From CAWBOY01 sp963790585 (GTDB lineage Bacteria; Planctomycetota; Planctomycetia; Gemmatales; Gemmataceae), in assembly GCA_963790585.1 (NCBI GenBank), contig CAWBOY010000002.1:1426001-1490000 (forward strand): a stretch of DNA of 64,000 nt. The letters are read 5' to 3'. The number at the start of each line of letters is the position of its first letter. The first letter of the stretch is position 1. The notes under the pieces were generated by a model. That model was not told where the DNA came from, searched no databases, and saw only the letters and a program-made list of their open reading frames with translations. Made by a program: the position numbers and the translations under genes. This document shows, piece after piece, positions 10,760 through 21,084 of this stretch.

Positions 10760-11539
10760 ATGACGACCCCGCGCCTCGTCGCTTTCGCGCTTTCCCTCTT
10801 GTTCCTTGCCGCAACCGTAACCTCCTTCGCCGCAGACGAGCCCATCGGTTGGGGCACGGTCAAAGGCACCGTCCTCTGGAAATCCAAGGATCTCCCCAAG
10901 CAGCAAAAAATCGATGTCAAAGGCGTGACTGAATGCCTGAAGAACGGCGATCTTTATCCGGAAAGCCTGGTGATCGACCCCAAAACCAAGGGCGTCCGCT
11001 GGGTTTACGTTTGGCTTATTCCCGAGGATGCCAAGGTGAAATTGCCAATTCATAAGGACCTGATCGACATCAAGGACAAGGAAAAGAAAGTCGTCCTCGA
11101 CCAGCCGTGCTGCCAATTCGTGCCCCATAACCTCGCTTTGCGGCAGGGCCAGACTCTCGTCATCAAGAACAGCGCGGCCATTCCGCATAACGTGAATATC
11201 CAGGGGCCAGGGGGCAACCCTGAGCTGAACAAAGCCGTCGCTCCCGGCAGCGAGCTGGAGGTTGATGGTTGGATCGCCCATCGCTTGCCAATTCAAATCG
11301 GATGCAACGTTCATCCGTGGATGAATGGCTACATCCGTGTTTTCAATCATCCCTACTATGCGGTGACCGACGAAAAAGGCGCCTTCGAGATCAAAAACGC
11401 CCCCGCCGGCACGTATCGCATCGTCGCCTGGCAAGACAACGGCTGGCTCCTCGGCGAAGGCAAAGAAAAGACCCCTCGGGGCACGCCCATAACGATCAAA
11501 AAGGACGGCGTGACCGAAGTGCCCATTGAAATCGACTAG
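10760..11539 (+). CDS. Secreted blue-copper / regulatory-like domain protein B
   Basis: Intact paralogue of the preceding protein, 259 residues. It has a signal peptide (ALSLLFLAATVTSFAADEP), WGTVKGTVLWKS at the mature N-terminus, a conserved QPCCQFVPHNL segment, and type 1 copper ligands IPHNVNI plus CNVHPWM. It ends with the regulatory-like domain (AVTDEKGAFEIKNAPAGTYR) and a short acidic tail. Because it is unbroken, it is the best template for locating the break in protein A. Copper binding is inferred from ligand spacing only; the familiar database label for such proteins is methylamine-utilisation-like or carboxypeptidase-regulatory-like, which says little about function. Confidence 0.82.
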   Translation: MTTPRLVAFALSLLFLAATVTSFAADEPIGWGTVKGTVLWKSKDLPKQQKIDVKGVTECLKNGDLYPESLVIDPKTKGVRWVYVWLIPEDAKVKLPIHKDLIDIKDKEKKVVLDQPCCQFVPHNLALRQGQTLVIKNSAAIPHNVNIQGPGGNPELNKAVAPGSELEVDGWIAHRLPIQIGCNVHPWMNGYIRVFNHPYYAVTDEKGAFEIKNAPAGTYRIVAWQDNGWLLGEGKEKTPRGTPITIKKDGVTEVPIEID

Positions 11540-11571
11540 GAATAAATACAAAAATTAGGGATCTAATAAGC

Positions 11572-11668
11572 TGTGGTTCTGCGAGCCGGGATAGTAAGCG
11601 ACCGGAGAAAATCTGCGCGAGCGTAATGCACTCCGGTCGCTTACGCTCCCGGCTCTTGAAGAACCACA
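11572..11668. repeat. Long interrupted inverted repeat
   Basis: TGTGGTTCT...GAGCCGGGATAGTAAGCGAC (11572-11607) pairs with GTCGCTTACGCTCCCGGCTC...GAACCACA (11631-11668). It lies 33 bases after the stop of blue-copper gene B and 53 bases before gene C. It resembles the other operon-end hairpins, with a different core sequence. Confidence 0.75.
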
Positions 11669-11720
11669 ATTGGTTCGTTTCGTCGAATTGCGCCCTTTTT
11701 CTCTTCTGGGAGTATCTTTC

Positions 11721-12671
11721 ATGAATGCGTTTCGATACGGTGCCTTGGCTCTGAGCGTGAGCGCCTTACTGGCTGTGATTGTGACAGGCTGTGGTGGCGG
11801 TGGCGACACGGGGGCTAAACCAGCTCCGAGCACGGACGGTGGCGTCAAGCCGAGCGGCGACGGCGGCGCGAAGGTCGAGAAGACCTGGTTGAAACCAGGC
11901 ACTGGCGTCCTCAAGGGCAAGGTAACGCTTGTGGCCGGAGCTGACGCTAAGGCTCTCAAAGACAAAGCTCAGGAAGCGATGATAAAGAGCATCGACGCCA
12001 AGGGCGGCGACGTACCCAAGCATTGCCTCGCGGACGTCCCGGACTCGGACAAGGCCGCCAAGCAAGAACAGAAGTGGATCATCGGTGCCAATAATGGCGT
12101 CGCCAATGTCTTCGTTTGGCTCAAGCCCGCCGAAAACACGGCCTTTGAGATCGACGAAAAGGATCCGGGTGTCCAGGCCGTCAAGGGCAAAGAGGTTGTC
12201 ATCGATCAACCTTATTGCGCCTACGAGCCACACGCCCTGTTCCTGTTCCCCAATTACAAGACCAAGGACGGCAAGACGGTCGAAACCAGCGAGAAGCTGC
12301 GTGTGAAAAGCTCGGCCAAGTTCGGCCACAACACGTCGATCCCGGAAGTGAACTTCAACAAACCCGTCGATATGGCCGGTTCCGTTATCGAAGGCCTGAA
12401 AGCCAAGACCTCCGCCGAGCCGATCAGCGTGGTCTGCAACGTCCATCCGCAAATGCAAGCTTGGGTTTCGTTGATCGACAACCCGTACTATGCGATCACG
12501 GACAAGGACGGCAACTTTGAGATCAAGAACGTTCCTGTCGGCAAAGTGAAAATCTATGCGTGGCACGAAGCTGCCGCGAAAGACAAGTTCATCACTGGCA
12601 AGGCTGGCGAGGTCATCGAGCTGAAAGACGGCGCCAACACGAAGGATTTCAGCGAGACGCCGGAGAGCTGA
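11721..12671 (+). CDS. Blue-copper lipoprotein C
   Basis: Third paralogue, 316 residues from ATG 11721. The signal sequence ends in a lipobox (VIVTGC) followed by a Gly-rich linker, so this copy is membrane-anchored rather than free. The proposed copper ligands are FGHNTSI and CNVHPQM, matching the CxxHxxM spacing of proteins A and B. QPYCAYEPHALFLF replaces their CC pair with a single Cys. An insert around residues 85-130 (KHCLADVPDSDKAAKQEQKW) makes it longer. The C-terminus is the regulatory-like domain (AITDKDGNFEIKNVPVGKV). An anchored member beside two soluble ones fits a docking or terminal acceptor role for the upstream complex (inference). Confidence 0.82.
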   Translation: MNAFRYGALALSVSALLAVIVTGCGGGGDTGAKPAPSTDGGVKPSGDGGAKVEKTWLKPGTGVLKGKVTLVAGADAKALKDKAQEAMIKSIDAKGGDVPKHCLADVPDSDKAAKQEQKWIIGANNGVANVFVWLKPAENTAFEIDEKDPGVQAVKGKEVVIDQPYCAYEPHALFLFPNYKTKDGKTVETSEKLRVKSSAKFGHNTSIPEVNFNKPVDMAGSVIEGLKAKTSAEPISVVCNVHPQMQAWVSLIDNPYYAITDKDGNFEIKNVPVGKVKIYAWHEAAAKDKFITGKAGEVIELKDGANTKDFSETPES

Positions 12672-12686
12672 AAACCCCGCCCCCAT

Positions 12687-12775
12687 TTAGCCGCGAGCCG
12701 ATAGGCGAGCGCTGTTGGATAGCGCCATGAGAGAAAGCGCTTTCAAACGGCGCTCGCCTATCGGCTCGCGGCTAA
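12687..12775. terminator. Convergent hairpin between copper operon and pyrG
   Basis: Perfect 26-bp arms at 12687-12712 and 12750-12775 of the GCCGCGAGCCGATAGGCGAG type, loop about 37 bases. The right arm overlaps the pyrG stop codon (TAG, 12772-12774 on the minus strand) and the left arm starts 16 bases after the copper-gene stop. Between convergent genes, it can act as a two-way terminator. No T-run typical of intrinsic terminators is seen on the plus strand. Confidence 0.7.
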
Positions 12776-14397
12776 GCTTTTTTCGTCGCCAGACTGGCCC
12801 GCACGAAGTCAGTAAACAACGGATGCGATTTGGTCGGCTTTGACCGAAACTCCGGATGACACTGAACCGCCAAAAACCACGGATGTTTCGGCATTTCTAT
12901 CACTTCGACGAGCTTACCTTCCGCGCTCGTGCCGGAAATCGCCATGCCCTTTGAAAGAAACAACTCGCGATATTGATTGTTGAATTCGTAGCGATGCCGA
13001 TGGCGTTCGTGAACCAGCCGGCTGTCATAGGCGCGATGCGCAAGACTGTTTTCGGCCAGGGAACAGGGATATAGCCCCAGCCGCATCGTTCCGCCGAGGT
13101 CGGTGATGTCGTATTGCTCGTCGAGCAGACAGACGACCGGGTGCCGCGTGTTGTTGTCCATTTCAGTCGAATTGGCGTCCTCGAGGCCCAGGACGTTCCG
13201 GGCAAATTCGATGACGGCGCACTGCAAACCGAGGCAGATGCCGAAGAACGGAATCTGCCGCTCGCGCGCGAAGCGGATGGCTTCGATCTTGCCCGCGATG
13301 CCGCGATAGCCGAAGCCGCCGGGTATGAGTAAGCCATCGATCCCGGTAAGGACACGCTCGGCGCCCTCTCTCTCAACCTCTTCGGCTTCGATTCGGCGAA
13401 TTACGACTCGGGTCGACAGCGCAATGCCAGCATGATCGAGCGCTTCGTAAACTGATTTATAAGCGTCCTGATACTTGATATATTTTCCGACGACGGCGAT
13501 CGTTGTCTCGCGCACCGGGTGCAACACCCGTTGCAACATCGCCCGCCAATGGCCGATGTCCAGCGGTTTCGCGCGTAGCCCGAGCCGCTGCACGATTTGC
13601 TCATCGAGCTTGTTCTCGACGAGGCTCAACGGCACTTCGTAGATGCTGAATTTCTTGTCTCGCTCCTCGATGACGGCCTTGCGTTCGACGTTGCTGAACA
13701 GCGCGATTTTATCGAACATATCCGCCGTCATCTCGCGCTCGGTCCGGCATATGAGCACGTCCGGCTGAATACCGATCTGCCGCAGTTTCTCGACGGAGTG
13801 TTGCGTCGGCTTCGTCTTGGCCTCGTCGGCCGCTTTGAGATAGGGCACTAAAGTCAAATGGATATAGAGGCAATTCTGCTTACCCACGTCGAGCGCGAAT
13901 TGCCGAATCGCTTCGAGAAACGGAAGCCCCTCAATGTCGCCGACCGTGCCGCCGATTTCCGTGATGACAACATCGACGTCGTCGGTGGCCAGCTTACTCA
14001 CAGCTGCTTTGATCTCATCCGTGACGTTCGGGATTACCTGCACGGTGCGACCCAGGTAATCGCCGCGCCGTTCCTTTTGAATCACCGAGAGATAAATCTT
14101 GCCGGTAGTGTAATTGCAATCGCGGCTCAGCGGTGCATTGGTGAAACGTTCGTAATGCCCGAGATCGAGATCGGTCTCGGCACCGTCGTCGAGCACGTAG
14201 ACTTCGCCATGTTGATACGGGCTCATTGTGCCCGGATCGACGTTGATATACGGGTCAAACTTCTGCAAGCGCACGCGCACGCCCCGCTGTTCGAGCAACA
14301 TGCCGATCAATGCGCAGGTCAGCCCTTTGCCCAACGAGCTAACGACGCCGCCGGTGACGAAAATATGTTTACAGCGATAAGGATCCGCGACGGTCAT
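12772..14397 (-). CDS. pyrG: CTP synthase
   Basis: Makes CTP from UTP with glutamine (or ammonia) and ATP, the last step of pyrimidine nucleotide synthesis; cytoplasmic. 541 residues, the usual length. The N-terminal synthetase domain starts KHIFVTGGVVSSLGKGLT (nucleotide loop) and contains NVDPGTMSPYQHGEVYVLDD. The C-terminal class I glutamine amidotransferase domain has the nucleophile elbow FFGICLGLQ and the catalytic His-Glu pair CHPEF. The start is ATG 14397; the frame is open further upstream, but homologues begin at this MTV. The stop lies within a convergent hairpin. Confidence 0.97.
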   Translation of the reverse strand: MTVADPYRCKHIFVTGGVVSSLGKGLTCALIGMLLEQRGVRVRLQKFDPYINVDPGTMSPYQHGEVYVLDDGAETDLDLGHYERFTNAPLSRDCNYTTGKIYLSVIQKERRGDYLGRTVQVIPNVTDEIKAAVSKLATDDVDVVITEIGGTVGDIEGLPFLEAIRQFALDVGKQNCLYIHLTLVPYLKAADEAKTKPTQHSVEKLRQIGIQPDVLICRTEREMTADMFDKIALFSNVERKAVIEERDKKFSIYEVPLSLVENKLDEQIVQRLGLRAKPLDIGHWRAMLQRVLHPVRETTIAVVGKYIKYQDAYKSVYEALDHAGIALSTRVVIRRIEAEEVEREGAERVLTGIDGLLIPGGFGYRGIAGKIEAIRFARERQIPFFGICLGLQCAVIEFARNVLGLEDANSTEMDNNTRHPVVCLLDEQYDITDLGGTMRLGLYPCSLAENSLAHRAYDSRLVHERHRHRYEFNNQYRELFLSKGMAISGTSAEGKLVEVIEMPKHPWFLAVQCHPEFRSKPTKSHPLFTDFVRASLATKKA

Positions 14398-14504
14398 GAG
14401 AGGTGTTCTCTGCTCGGCCCCTAAAACGACAATCCCCGGCGATCCGACACCGGGGAGGCAGGACAAGTCTGTTGTACCCATCGAGGTCAATTACGGCGAG
14501 CGGT

Positions 14505-15649
14505 TCACGACCGATCATACCCCAATCCGGACAGGTTGCTCAGGCTCTCGGCAATGTCGGTCATCACCTCTTGATTGAAACCTCGATAAATGCTCAAGGC
14601 AGGAGCGCCGTGGTCGCGAGCCAGCACCACGAAAAAGGTATCGCGGTGGATCGACAAATACCACCAAACGACGCCAGGGATGATACAGTAGGGAAGTAAG
14701 CCGAACATCAAAAGCCATTCCCAAAAGCCCGCCTCGTTGACGCGGCCGCTCGTGATGTTGGCATAGCCTATCAACTTATTAGTACGCGGCGGCAGCTTGA
14801 AGAAAAAGCTATACCAGATCTTCGTTATCTGGACCCGACCCCGGGTGTCGCGGTCGACGAAGATCTCGTCGAATGTGCCGATGCAGAAACACATCATACC
14901 GGTGAACAAGAGATAGGTGATTGCTAACCCGCCGGGCGTATCAAGCTGCAAAAGCCAACCCATGAAGATGATCCAGACAAGTACGAACGTCTGAATGGCG
15001 AGGAGCAATTTCATGCGTCCTTGCCAAGTATAGCCGTTCACCCAGTGCAAATGCATTTCCTGGTACGACTTTTTGTGCTTGCGCCGTTTGGTTAGGTCGT
15101 AGCCGCAACGTACGCAGAGTTTGTCGCCTCGGCCCAATTCGTGTTTGCATTCAGGGCAGAAGGGAATCTTCGAGCCGCCAACCAGGTCATAAGGATCGTC
15201 ATTGTCTTCATCGTCGTCGTCCGTGTCGTCGATTTCGAGGTTCGGCAAGCTCGAATCCCGTTTTACTGGTTCGTCTTCATCCCAGATCTTGCCGCAAGTC
15301 GGACAAACGGCATCACCATCGGCGTGGCGCGCACGTAGACGAATGAAGCCACCGCAGTGGCGGCAGGTCGGGATCGTATCCACGGTCTTTTTGGCCGGAG
15401 CGGTCGATATCGGCTCAGGTACGCGCGACCAGTCGAGTTCAGGTTCCTCTTGGCGTGGCATCGCGCCGGCAGGCGCCTTCGCCGCGCGGATTTCTTGTTG
15501 GCACCGGGAGCTTTGCCCTTTGACGCCGGCTTGGCGTCCGAGACCGCAACCATGACGCCGCAGATGGGGCATTGAATCTTGCTGCGCGTGAAATCCGCAT
15601 CCAGCTCAAGCTGATGGCCGCAGCTTGCGCAAATCAACTGACGACTCAT
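14505..15649 (-). CDS. Triple zinc-ribbon membrane protein (one frame break)
   Basis: About 380 residues when joined. Three zinc-ribbon-like Cys pairs follow one another: CASC/CPIC (residues 7-35), CRHC/CPTC (about 85-115) and CPEC/CVRC (about 155-175). An Asp/Glu run (DDTDDDDEDNDD) separates the second and third. Four hydrophobic segments follow (TFVLVWIIFMGWLL; YLLFTGMMCFCIG; WLLMFGLLPYCIIPG; a weaker one), so it is a membrane protein with a Cys-rich cytoplasmic head. The frame breaks near 15480, just after GANKKSA. The start is ATG 15649. The C-terminal segment recalls a hydrophobic membrane-associated domain, not an enzyme I can name. Function unknown. Confidence 0.72.
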
Positions 15650-15859
15650 GGACTACCCTCGCGCCTCCGGAGTTGTGACTGTCGCTCAATCGTGGTACGG
15701 AAAATTTAACATTTTCGTCGCCAGAAAAATTCCTTCATCGATCGCTGTTTTGCTACAAATTACCTGCGACGTCCAGCGGCCAGGGAGTTCGCTGGCTCCT
15801 TCTCGTCCTCGGTGGCCTCGCTGGCCTTGCGCGGTCACTTTTTCTTTGGAGCACCATTA

Positions 15860-16569
15860 ATGTACCAAGAAACCGCCAAATACCCGTGTACGAAAATCCT
15901 GGAAGACAACTGGCAGGACATTCTCAAGGAATATCAGGCCGTCGCCGCCGATCCGGCAATGCACGCCTGGCCCGAAGGGCAACTCTATGAGGGACGTTGG
16001 GACACCTTCGGCCTCTATGCATTCGGCAACAAGCGTCACAAAAACTGCGACCTCTGCCCGATCACGACCAAGCTGGTCGAGAGCATTCCGGGCATGGTGA
16101 TGGCCGGGTTTTCGCGCCTCGCTCCGGGCACGCACATCAAGCCGCACGTCGGCTACGGCGGCTGGGCGCAATATGTTCTTCGCTGCCACCTTGGTCTCAT
16201 TGTCAACGATGGCTGCGAAATGCGGGTCGGCCCCGAGACGCGCAAATGGCAGCAAGGCAAAGTCACCATCTTCTGCGACGCCACCGAGCATGAAGTCTGG
16301 AACCACGGCACAGAAGAGCGCGTGATTCTGCTGCTCGACTTCCGCAACCCGGATTTCAGCTGGCGCTGCTAAATCCCGAGATCACGCCCGATATGCATAA
16401 GTTTATCAAAGAATCCTGGCCGGAACTGTCCTTCAAAGAAAAGGCCGGCTACTACCTCTGGCGGCTCACCAACTTCTGGAAGAAGCCCCGCACCTATGTC
16501 GACGAACCATCGACCTGGAAAGATCCCAAGGAAAAGTCGGAGGTCGTAGAAAGCGGGAAGAACAGATGA
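15860..16569 (+). CDS. Aspartyl/asparaginyl beta-hydroxylase-like protein (3' frame break)
   Basis: Fe(II)/2-oxoglutarate dioxygenase-type jelly roll of the Asp/Asn hydroxylase family, about 235 residues. The iron-binding histidines are likely those in LRCHLGLIV and ATEHEVWNHG; HIKPHVGYGGW and the basic RVILLLDFRNP are family landmarks. ATG 15860 lies eight bases after GGAG. The first frame stops at 16372 straight after DFSWRC. One missing base near 16367 would join it to LNPEITPDMHKFIKESW and a Trp/Lys-rich tail ending at TGA 16569, so I annotate the longer protein. Substrate unknown; it stands alone between minus-strand genes. Confidence 0.78.
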
Positions 16570-16591
16570 AGTGGATCATCGCGAAAATTTG

Positions 16592-16667
16592 TTTAGCCGC
16601 GAGCCGGTAGGCGAGCGCTGCGGTTTAGCGCTATCCAACAGCGCTCGCCTGGCGGCTCGCGTCTAAA
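16592..16667. repeat. GCCGCGAGCC-family inverted repeat
   Basis: Left arm TTTAGCCGCGAGCCGGTAGG on (16592-16620) and right arm 16639-16667 pair with a few mismatches (GGTAGGCG against CGCCTGGC; GCGTCTAAA at the end). It starts 23 bases after the hydroxylase-like stop. Same family as 4395, 10519, 12687 and, degenerate, 30961. Confidence 0.78.
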
Positions 16668-16709
16668 TGCAATACCGGTCGTCGAAGGAGTTGGATGTCA
16701 TGCCCCCAC

Positions 16710-16840
16710 CGAGATGCAAGGGGGGGTTCTCCGCGGATTTGTTTGCATCTCGCCCCTTCGGCGCACTACAACAGCAATAGCAGCATCATGTTATAGCCAA
16801 ATAGCGAGATGCAAACCGGGGTGACATTTTTTGCATCTCG
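16710..16840. repeat. Paired CGAGATGCAA palindromes
   Basis: Two hairpins whose tips are CGAGATGCAA and TTGCATCTCG: 16710-16719 with 16743-16752, and 16805-16814 with 16831-16840. Similar units lie at 52038-52170 and, degraded, at 50716-50772, each with an ACAAATCCGCG-like core. They occupy the gap downstream of carB (its stop is at 16909 on the minus strand). No gene is visible here. Confidence 0.7.
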
Positions 16841-16908
16841 CCTGCGTGAGCAGGACGCCCAACCCCTTCGACGAACGGTATTGCGGCTATACAAATTTGC
16901 GCCGGTCC

Positions 16909-19900
16909 TTATTTTGCTCGCCTCACGACCGGAAATCGATCCTGTAGCGCGCACACCGTCAGCTCCACTTTCGCGGAGCGCCCGGCATGCCTCGACCGCT
17001 GCATGTGCAGCAGCGAGCGTGGTGATACAAGTAACACCATGAGCTACGGCAGCGGCTCGAATCTTGCCTTCGTCGGTCCGCGCTCCCTTGCCGCTCGGCG
17101 TATTGATGACCAGAGCGATCTCGTGATTTTGAATGAGATCGATCAAGTTAGGCCGGCCTTCTTGCAGCTTGTGGACTTCCCTGACGGCAATTTCGGCTGT
17201 GCGCAAGACCGCGGCGGTGCCGCGCGTGGCGATCAGGGTGTAACCCATCTCCGTCAGCGAGCAGGCGATCGGGACCATGTCGTTTTTGTCCCGATCGGAC
17301 ACCGAGACGAAGATGAGTCCGCTGGCCGGTAACGCGGCCGACGCCGCGATTTGGCTTTTGGCGAACGCCATCGGAAAACTGTCGTCGCTCCCCATGACTT
17401 CGCCGGTCGAACGCATTTCGGGGCCGAGGATGATGTCGACTCCTGGGAACTTGGCGAACGGAAAGACACTTTCCTTGACCGAGTAATGCTTCGGAATCAC
17501 CTCGCTAAAGACGCCGAGTTCATCGAGCGTCTTGCCCGCCATCACGAGCGCGGCATAACGCGCCAGTGGCACGCCTGTCGCCTTTGATACGAACGGCACG
17601 GTTCGACTGGCGCGCGGATTGACCTCCAGGACATAAACAATCGGCTCCGCGTTCCGCAGGCCGGACACGGCGAACTGCACGTTCATCAGCCCTTTGACCT
17701 GGAGATCTTGTGCCATCGCCGTCGTCTGCCGGCGGATCTCATCGACCACGGCCGGCGGCAAGCTGTGCGGCGGAATCACGCATGCCGAGTCGCCGGAATG
17801 CACGCCCGCCTCTTCGATATGCTGCATCACACCGCCGATCACCGTGCGCCGGCCGTCGCTCAGGCTGTCAACATCGACCTCGACGGCCGACTCCAAAAAC
17901 TTGTCGATGAGGATCGGCTTACCCGGCGATACCTCCATGGCTCGTTCGACGTAACGGCTCAGCGACGACTCGTCGTAGACGATCTCCATCGCCCGTCCGC
18001 CGAGGACATAGCTCGGCCGAACGAGGACCGGGTAGCCAATTCGCCGGGCGACATGGACAGCCTCCTGCTGGTCGAGCGCCGTTCCGTTGGGTGGTTGCTT
18101 CAAATTCAGCCGCGTCACCAACAGCTGGAAACGCTCGCGATCTTCCGCGACATCAATGCTATCGACACTGGTACCAATGATCGGCGCGCAGCCGCCTCCA
18201 GCGCCGCGCCAGGTTCAACGGCGTCTGGCCGCCGAACTGGACGATCAGCCCCTGCGGAGTCATGCGATCACAAATGTTCAATACATCTTCCGCCGTCAAC
18301 GGCTCGAAGAAGAGATGATCGCTCGTGTCATAGTCGGTCGAGACGGTCTCCGGGTTCGAGTTGACCATAATGGTCTCGAAGCCCGCCTCGCGCAGGGCGA
18401 AGGATGCCTGGCAACAGCAATAATCAAACTCGATTCCCTGACCAATGCGGTTGGGCCCGCCGCCAAGAATCATTATGCGAGGCTTGCCCGATGAGGGACG
18501 GGTCTCATCGTCAAAATGCGGCTCATTTGGCGCATCGATTTGTTCGAAGGGAGCCTCATAGGTCGAATAATAATAGGGCGTATAGGCTTCGAACTCAGCC
18601 GCGCAGGTATCGACACGCTTGAAGCTGGGGATGACGCCAAGCGACTTGCGGACGCGGCGGATCTCCGACTCGGTCGCACGCCACAGAAAGGCGATCTGCC
18701 GATCGGAGAAGCCATTTTGCTTGGCCTCGAAGAGAAGTGCCCGCGTCGCCGCGTCGTCCCAGTTGCCGCCCTGCGCCGCACCGGCGTCGCGGAGGCGATT
18801 TTCCAAGGCGATTAGCTCTTCGATGTTGTGCAAGAACCAGGGGTCGATCTTTGTCGCCGCGAATACGTCTTCGACGGTCAGGCCCGCCTTCAGTGCATAG
18901 CGGACAAACCAGATCCGCTCCGCGGTCGGTATCGACAATTTGGCTCGAATCTCGTCCATAGTCGGGAACTGAGCCGTGCCCCATAGGTCCTTGGCATCGC
19001 AGCCAAGGCCGAAGCGGCCGGTCTCCAACCCGCGCAAGGCTTTCTGCAGCGACTCCTTGAAGGTGCGGCCTATCGCCATCGTCTCGCCGACCGATTTCAT
19101 CTGCGTCGTCAACGTCGGGTCGGCGTCGGGGAATTTCTCAAACGCCCAACGCGGGATCTTGGTGACGACGTAATCAATCGTCGGCTCGAAGCAGGCGGGC
19201 GTCTCGCGCGTGATGTCGTTGCGCAGCTCATCAAGGCGATAGCCAATCGCGAGCTTCGCGGCGATCTTGGCTATGGGGAATCCTGTCGCCTTGGAGGCCA
19301 GAGCCGACGACCGCGATACGCGCGGGTTCATCTCGATGGCGATGAGATTGCCGTTTTCGGGGTTGATGGCGAACTGAATGTTACTGCCGCCGGTCTCGAC
19401 GCCGATCTCGCGGATGATGTCCAGCGCGAAATCACGCATGCGCTGGTATTCCTTGTCCGTCAGCGTCTGTGCCGGGGCGACCGTGATGGAGTCGCCAGTG
19501 TGAACGCCCATCGGGTCGAAATTCTCGATCGAGCAGACGATGACGACGTTGTCGGCGTTGTCGCGCATCACCTCCAGCTCGTACTCCTTCCAGCCGATCA
19601 CCGATTCCTCGATCAACACCTGGCTGACCGGGCTGAGATCGAGGCCACGCGCGATCAAGGCGGTGAATTCGGCGCGGTTATAAGCGATGCCGCCGCCGCT
19701 GCCGCCTAGCGTGAAACTCGGTCGTAAGACGCAGGGCAGGCCGATCTCCTCGCGAATGCGCTCGGCCTCGACCATGTTGCGCGCGAGGCCGCTCCGTGGC
19801 ACGGCGACGCCGATGCGTGCCATCGCCTGCTTGAACTTGTCACGGTCCTCCGCCATGTCGATGGCCGCGGGCGTAGCGCCGATCATTTCGACGTTGTACT

Positions 19901-20228
19901 TTTTCAAGACGCCATGCTTGTGTAGGTCCATCGCGGTGTTGAGCGCGGTCTGTCCACCGACGGTTGGCAGCACTGCGTCGGGCCGTTCCCGCTCAATGAC
20001 TTTGGCCAAAACTTCCCAGGTTATTGGCTCGATATAGGTCCGATCCGCCGTTTCGGGATCGGTCATGATCGTGGCTGGATTGGAATTGACCAGCACGACT
20101 TCGTACCCTTCCTCGCGCAGTGCTTTACAAGCTTGCGTCCCGCTGTAGTCAAATTCGCAAGCTTGGCCGATGATGATGGGGCCTGAACCGATAATCAGGA
20201 TCTTTTTTATGTCAGTACGGCGAGGCAT
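16909..20228 (-). CDS. carB: Carbamoyl phosphate synthase large subunit (frame breaks)
   Basis: Makes carbamoyl phosphate from bicarbonate, glutamine-derived ammonia and two ATP, for pyrimidine and arginine synthesis. The two homologous halves are clear: ILIIGSGPIIIGQACEFDYS at the N-terminus and IMILGGGPNRIGQGIEFDYC about residue 550, each followed by an ATP-grasp domain. A C-terminal MGS-like regulatory domain follows (TEMGYTLIATRGTAAVL, ALVINTPSGKG). The start is ATG 20228 (MPRRTDIKKIL). The frame breaks near 18200, where two missing G residues would restore LNLARALEAAGAPIIGTSVD, and near 16980, after which the other frame gives VCALQDRFPVVRRAK and stop at 16909. The total of about 1,105 residues is near normal. 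No carA is seen in the window. Confidence 0.92.
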
Positions 20229-20353
20229 CGTGATCGAGTTTCCCAGGTCGAAGGAAGGCGAGGTAGCGTCCGCCGTGCGCAGCAACGCCGTGGGCGCGGT
20301 TCATACTGTGTTACGGACTGGATGGGACTGCAAACAGAGAGCGGGACAAATTC

Positions 20354-20382
20354 TTGACGCTTCTAAGCTGTAACGTTAGAGT
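20354..20382 (+). promoter_or_regulatory. Candidate sigma-70-type promoter for the sigma/kinase operon
   Basis: TTGACG at 20354-20359 and TAGAGT at 20377-20382 with a 17-base spacer, 93 bases before the sigma factor start. Only sequence similarity supports it; the rest of the 246-base divergent gap between carB and this operon shows nothing else. Confidence 0.4.
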
Positions 20383-20474
20383 AATACGGTAACTCACCCA
20401 AGATTTGTGACGCTCTCCATCGCATTTCCTAAACTTGACCTGTTCCGAATGGGCTTTGAGAGATTTCTCGTCCC

Positions 20475-21084
20475 ATGTCGACGGACGGCTCGATTACTCA
20501 TTGGCTCAGCAAGCTCCAAGAAGGCGACCGCGAGGCGGCCCAGCCTTTATGGGAGCGCTATTTTCATTTGCTTGTCAGCCGCGCGCTCGGCTCTCTCGAA
20601 CACCCCAAAACGAGTGGCGGATGAAGAAGACGTCGCACTCAGCGCCTTTGACAGCTTTTGTCGTGGAGCAGAGCAGGGGCGCTTTCCGCGCTTGGACGAC
20701 CGCCGCGACCTCTGGCGCCTCTTGCTCGTTCTCACGTCACGAAAAGCGGCTCACCAGGTGCGAGACGAGCGCCGGGCCAAGCGCGGCGGCGGCCGGGTGA
20801 TGTCCGAGGCCGATCTTGCCCGATTCCAGATCGACGGCGACGTCGAAGGAATTGCTGCCCTGATCGGGTCAGACCCGTCACCCGAATTGTCCGCGGAAGT
20901 GGCGGAAGAATGCCGGCGGCTGTTAGCCAAGCTAGGCGACGACGATCTGCGCTCCATCGCAGTCTGGCAGATGGAAGGGTATACTGTAGACGAGATCGCG
21001 GAACGATTGGGGCGGTCGCCGCGCACGGTGGCCCGAAAGCTCATCGTGATACGGGAACTGTGGGCTAAGGAAATCACCGAATGA
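20475..21084 (+). CDS. Planctomycete-type extracytoplasmic-function sigma factor (one frame break)
   Basis: RNA polymerase sigma factor of about 203 residues. ATG 20475 gives MSTDGSITHWLSKLQEGDRE, then LWERYFHLLVSRALGSL (region 2). The frame breaks near 20620 and continues with VADEEDVALSAFDSFCRGAE, a block I know from planctomycete sigma factors of this kind. Region 4 is the C-terminal helix-turn-helix (YTVDEIAERLGRSPRTVARK). A longer in-frame start upstream gives meaningless N-terminal text, which supports the frame-break reading. Its TGA overlaps the ATG of the kinase gene (ATGA), so the two are coupled. Regulon unknown; phosphorylation by the kinase partner is plausible but not shown. Confidence 0.83.

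Noticed and set aside
1600..18210. Programmed ribosomal frameshifting as explanation for the breaks
   Set aside because: No slippery heptamer plus pseudoknot pattern is repeated; breaks go in both directions and hit unrelated genes.
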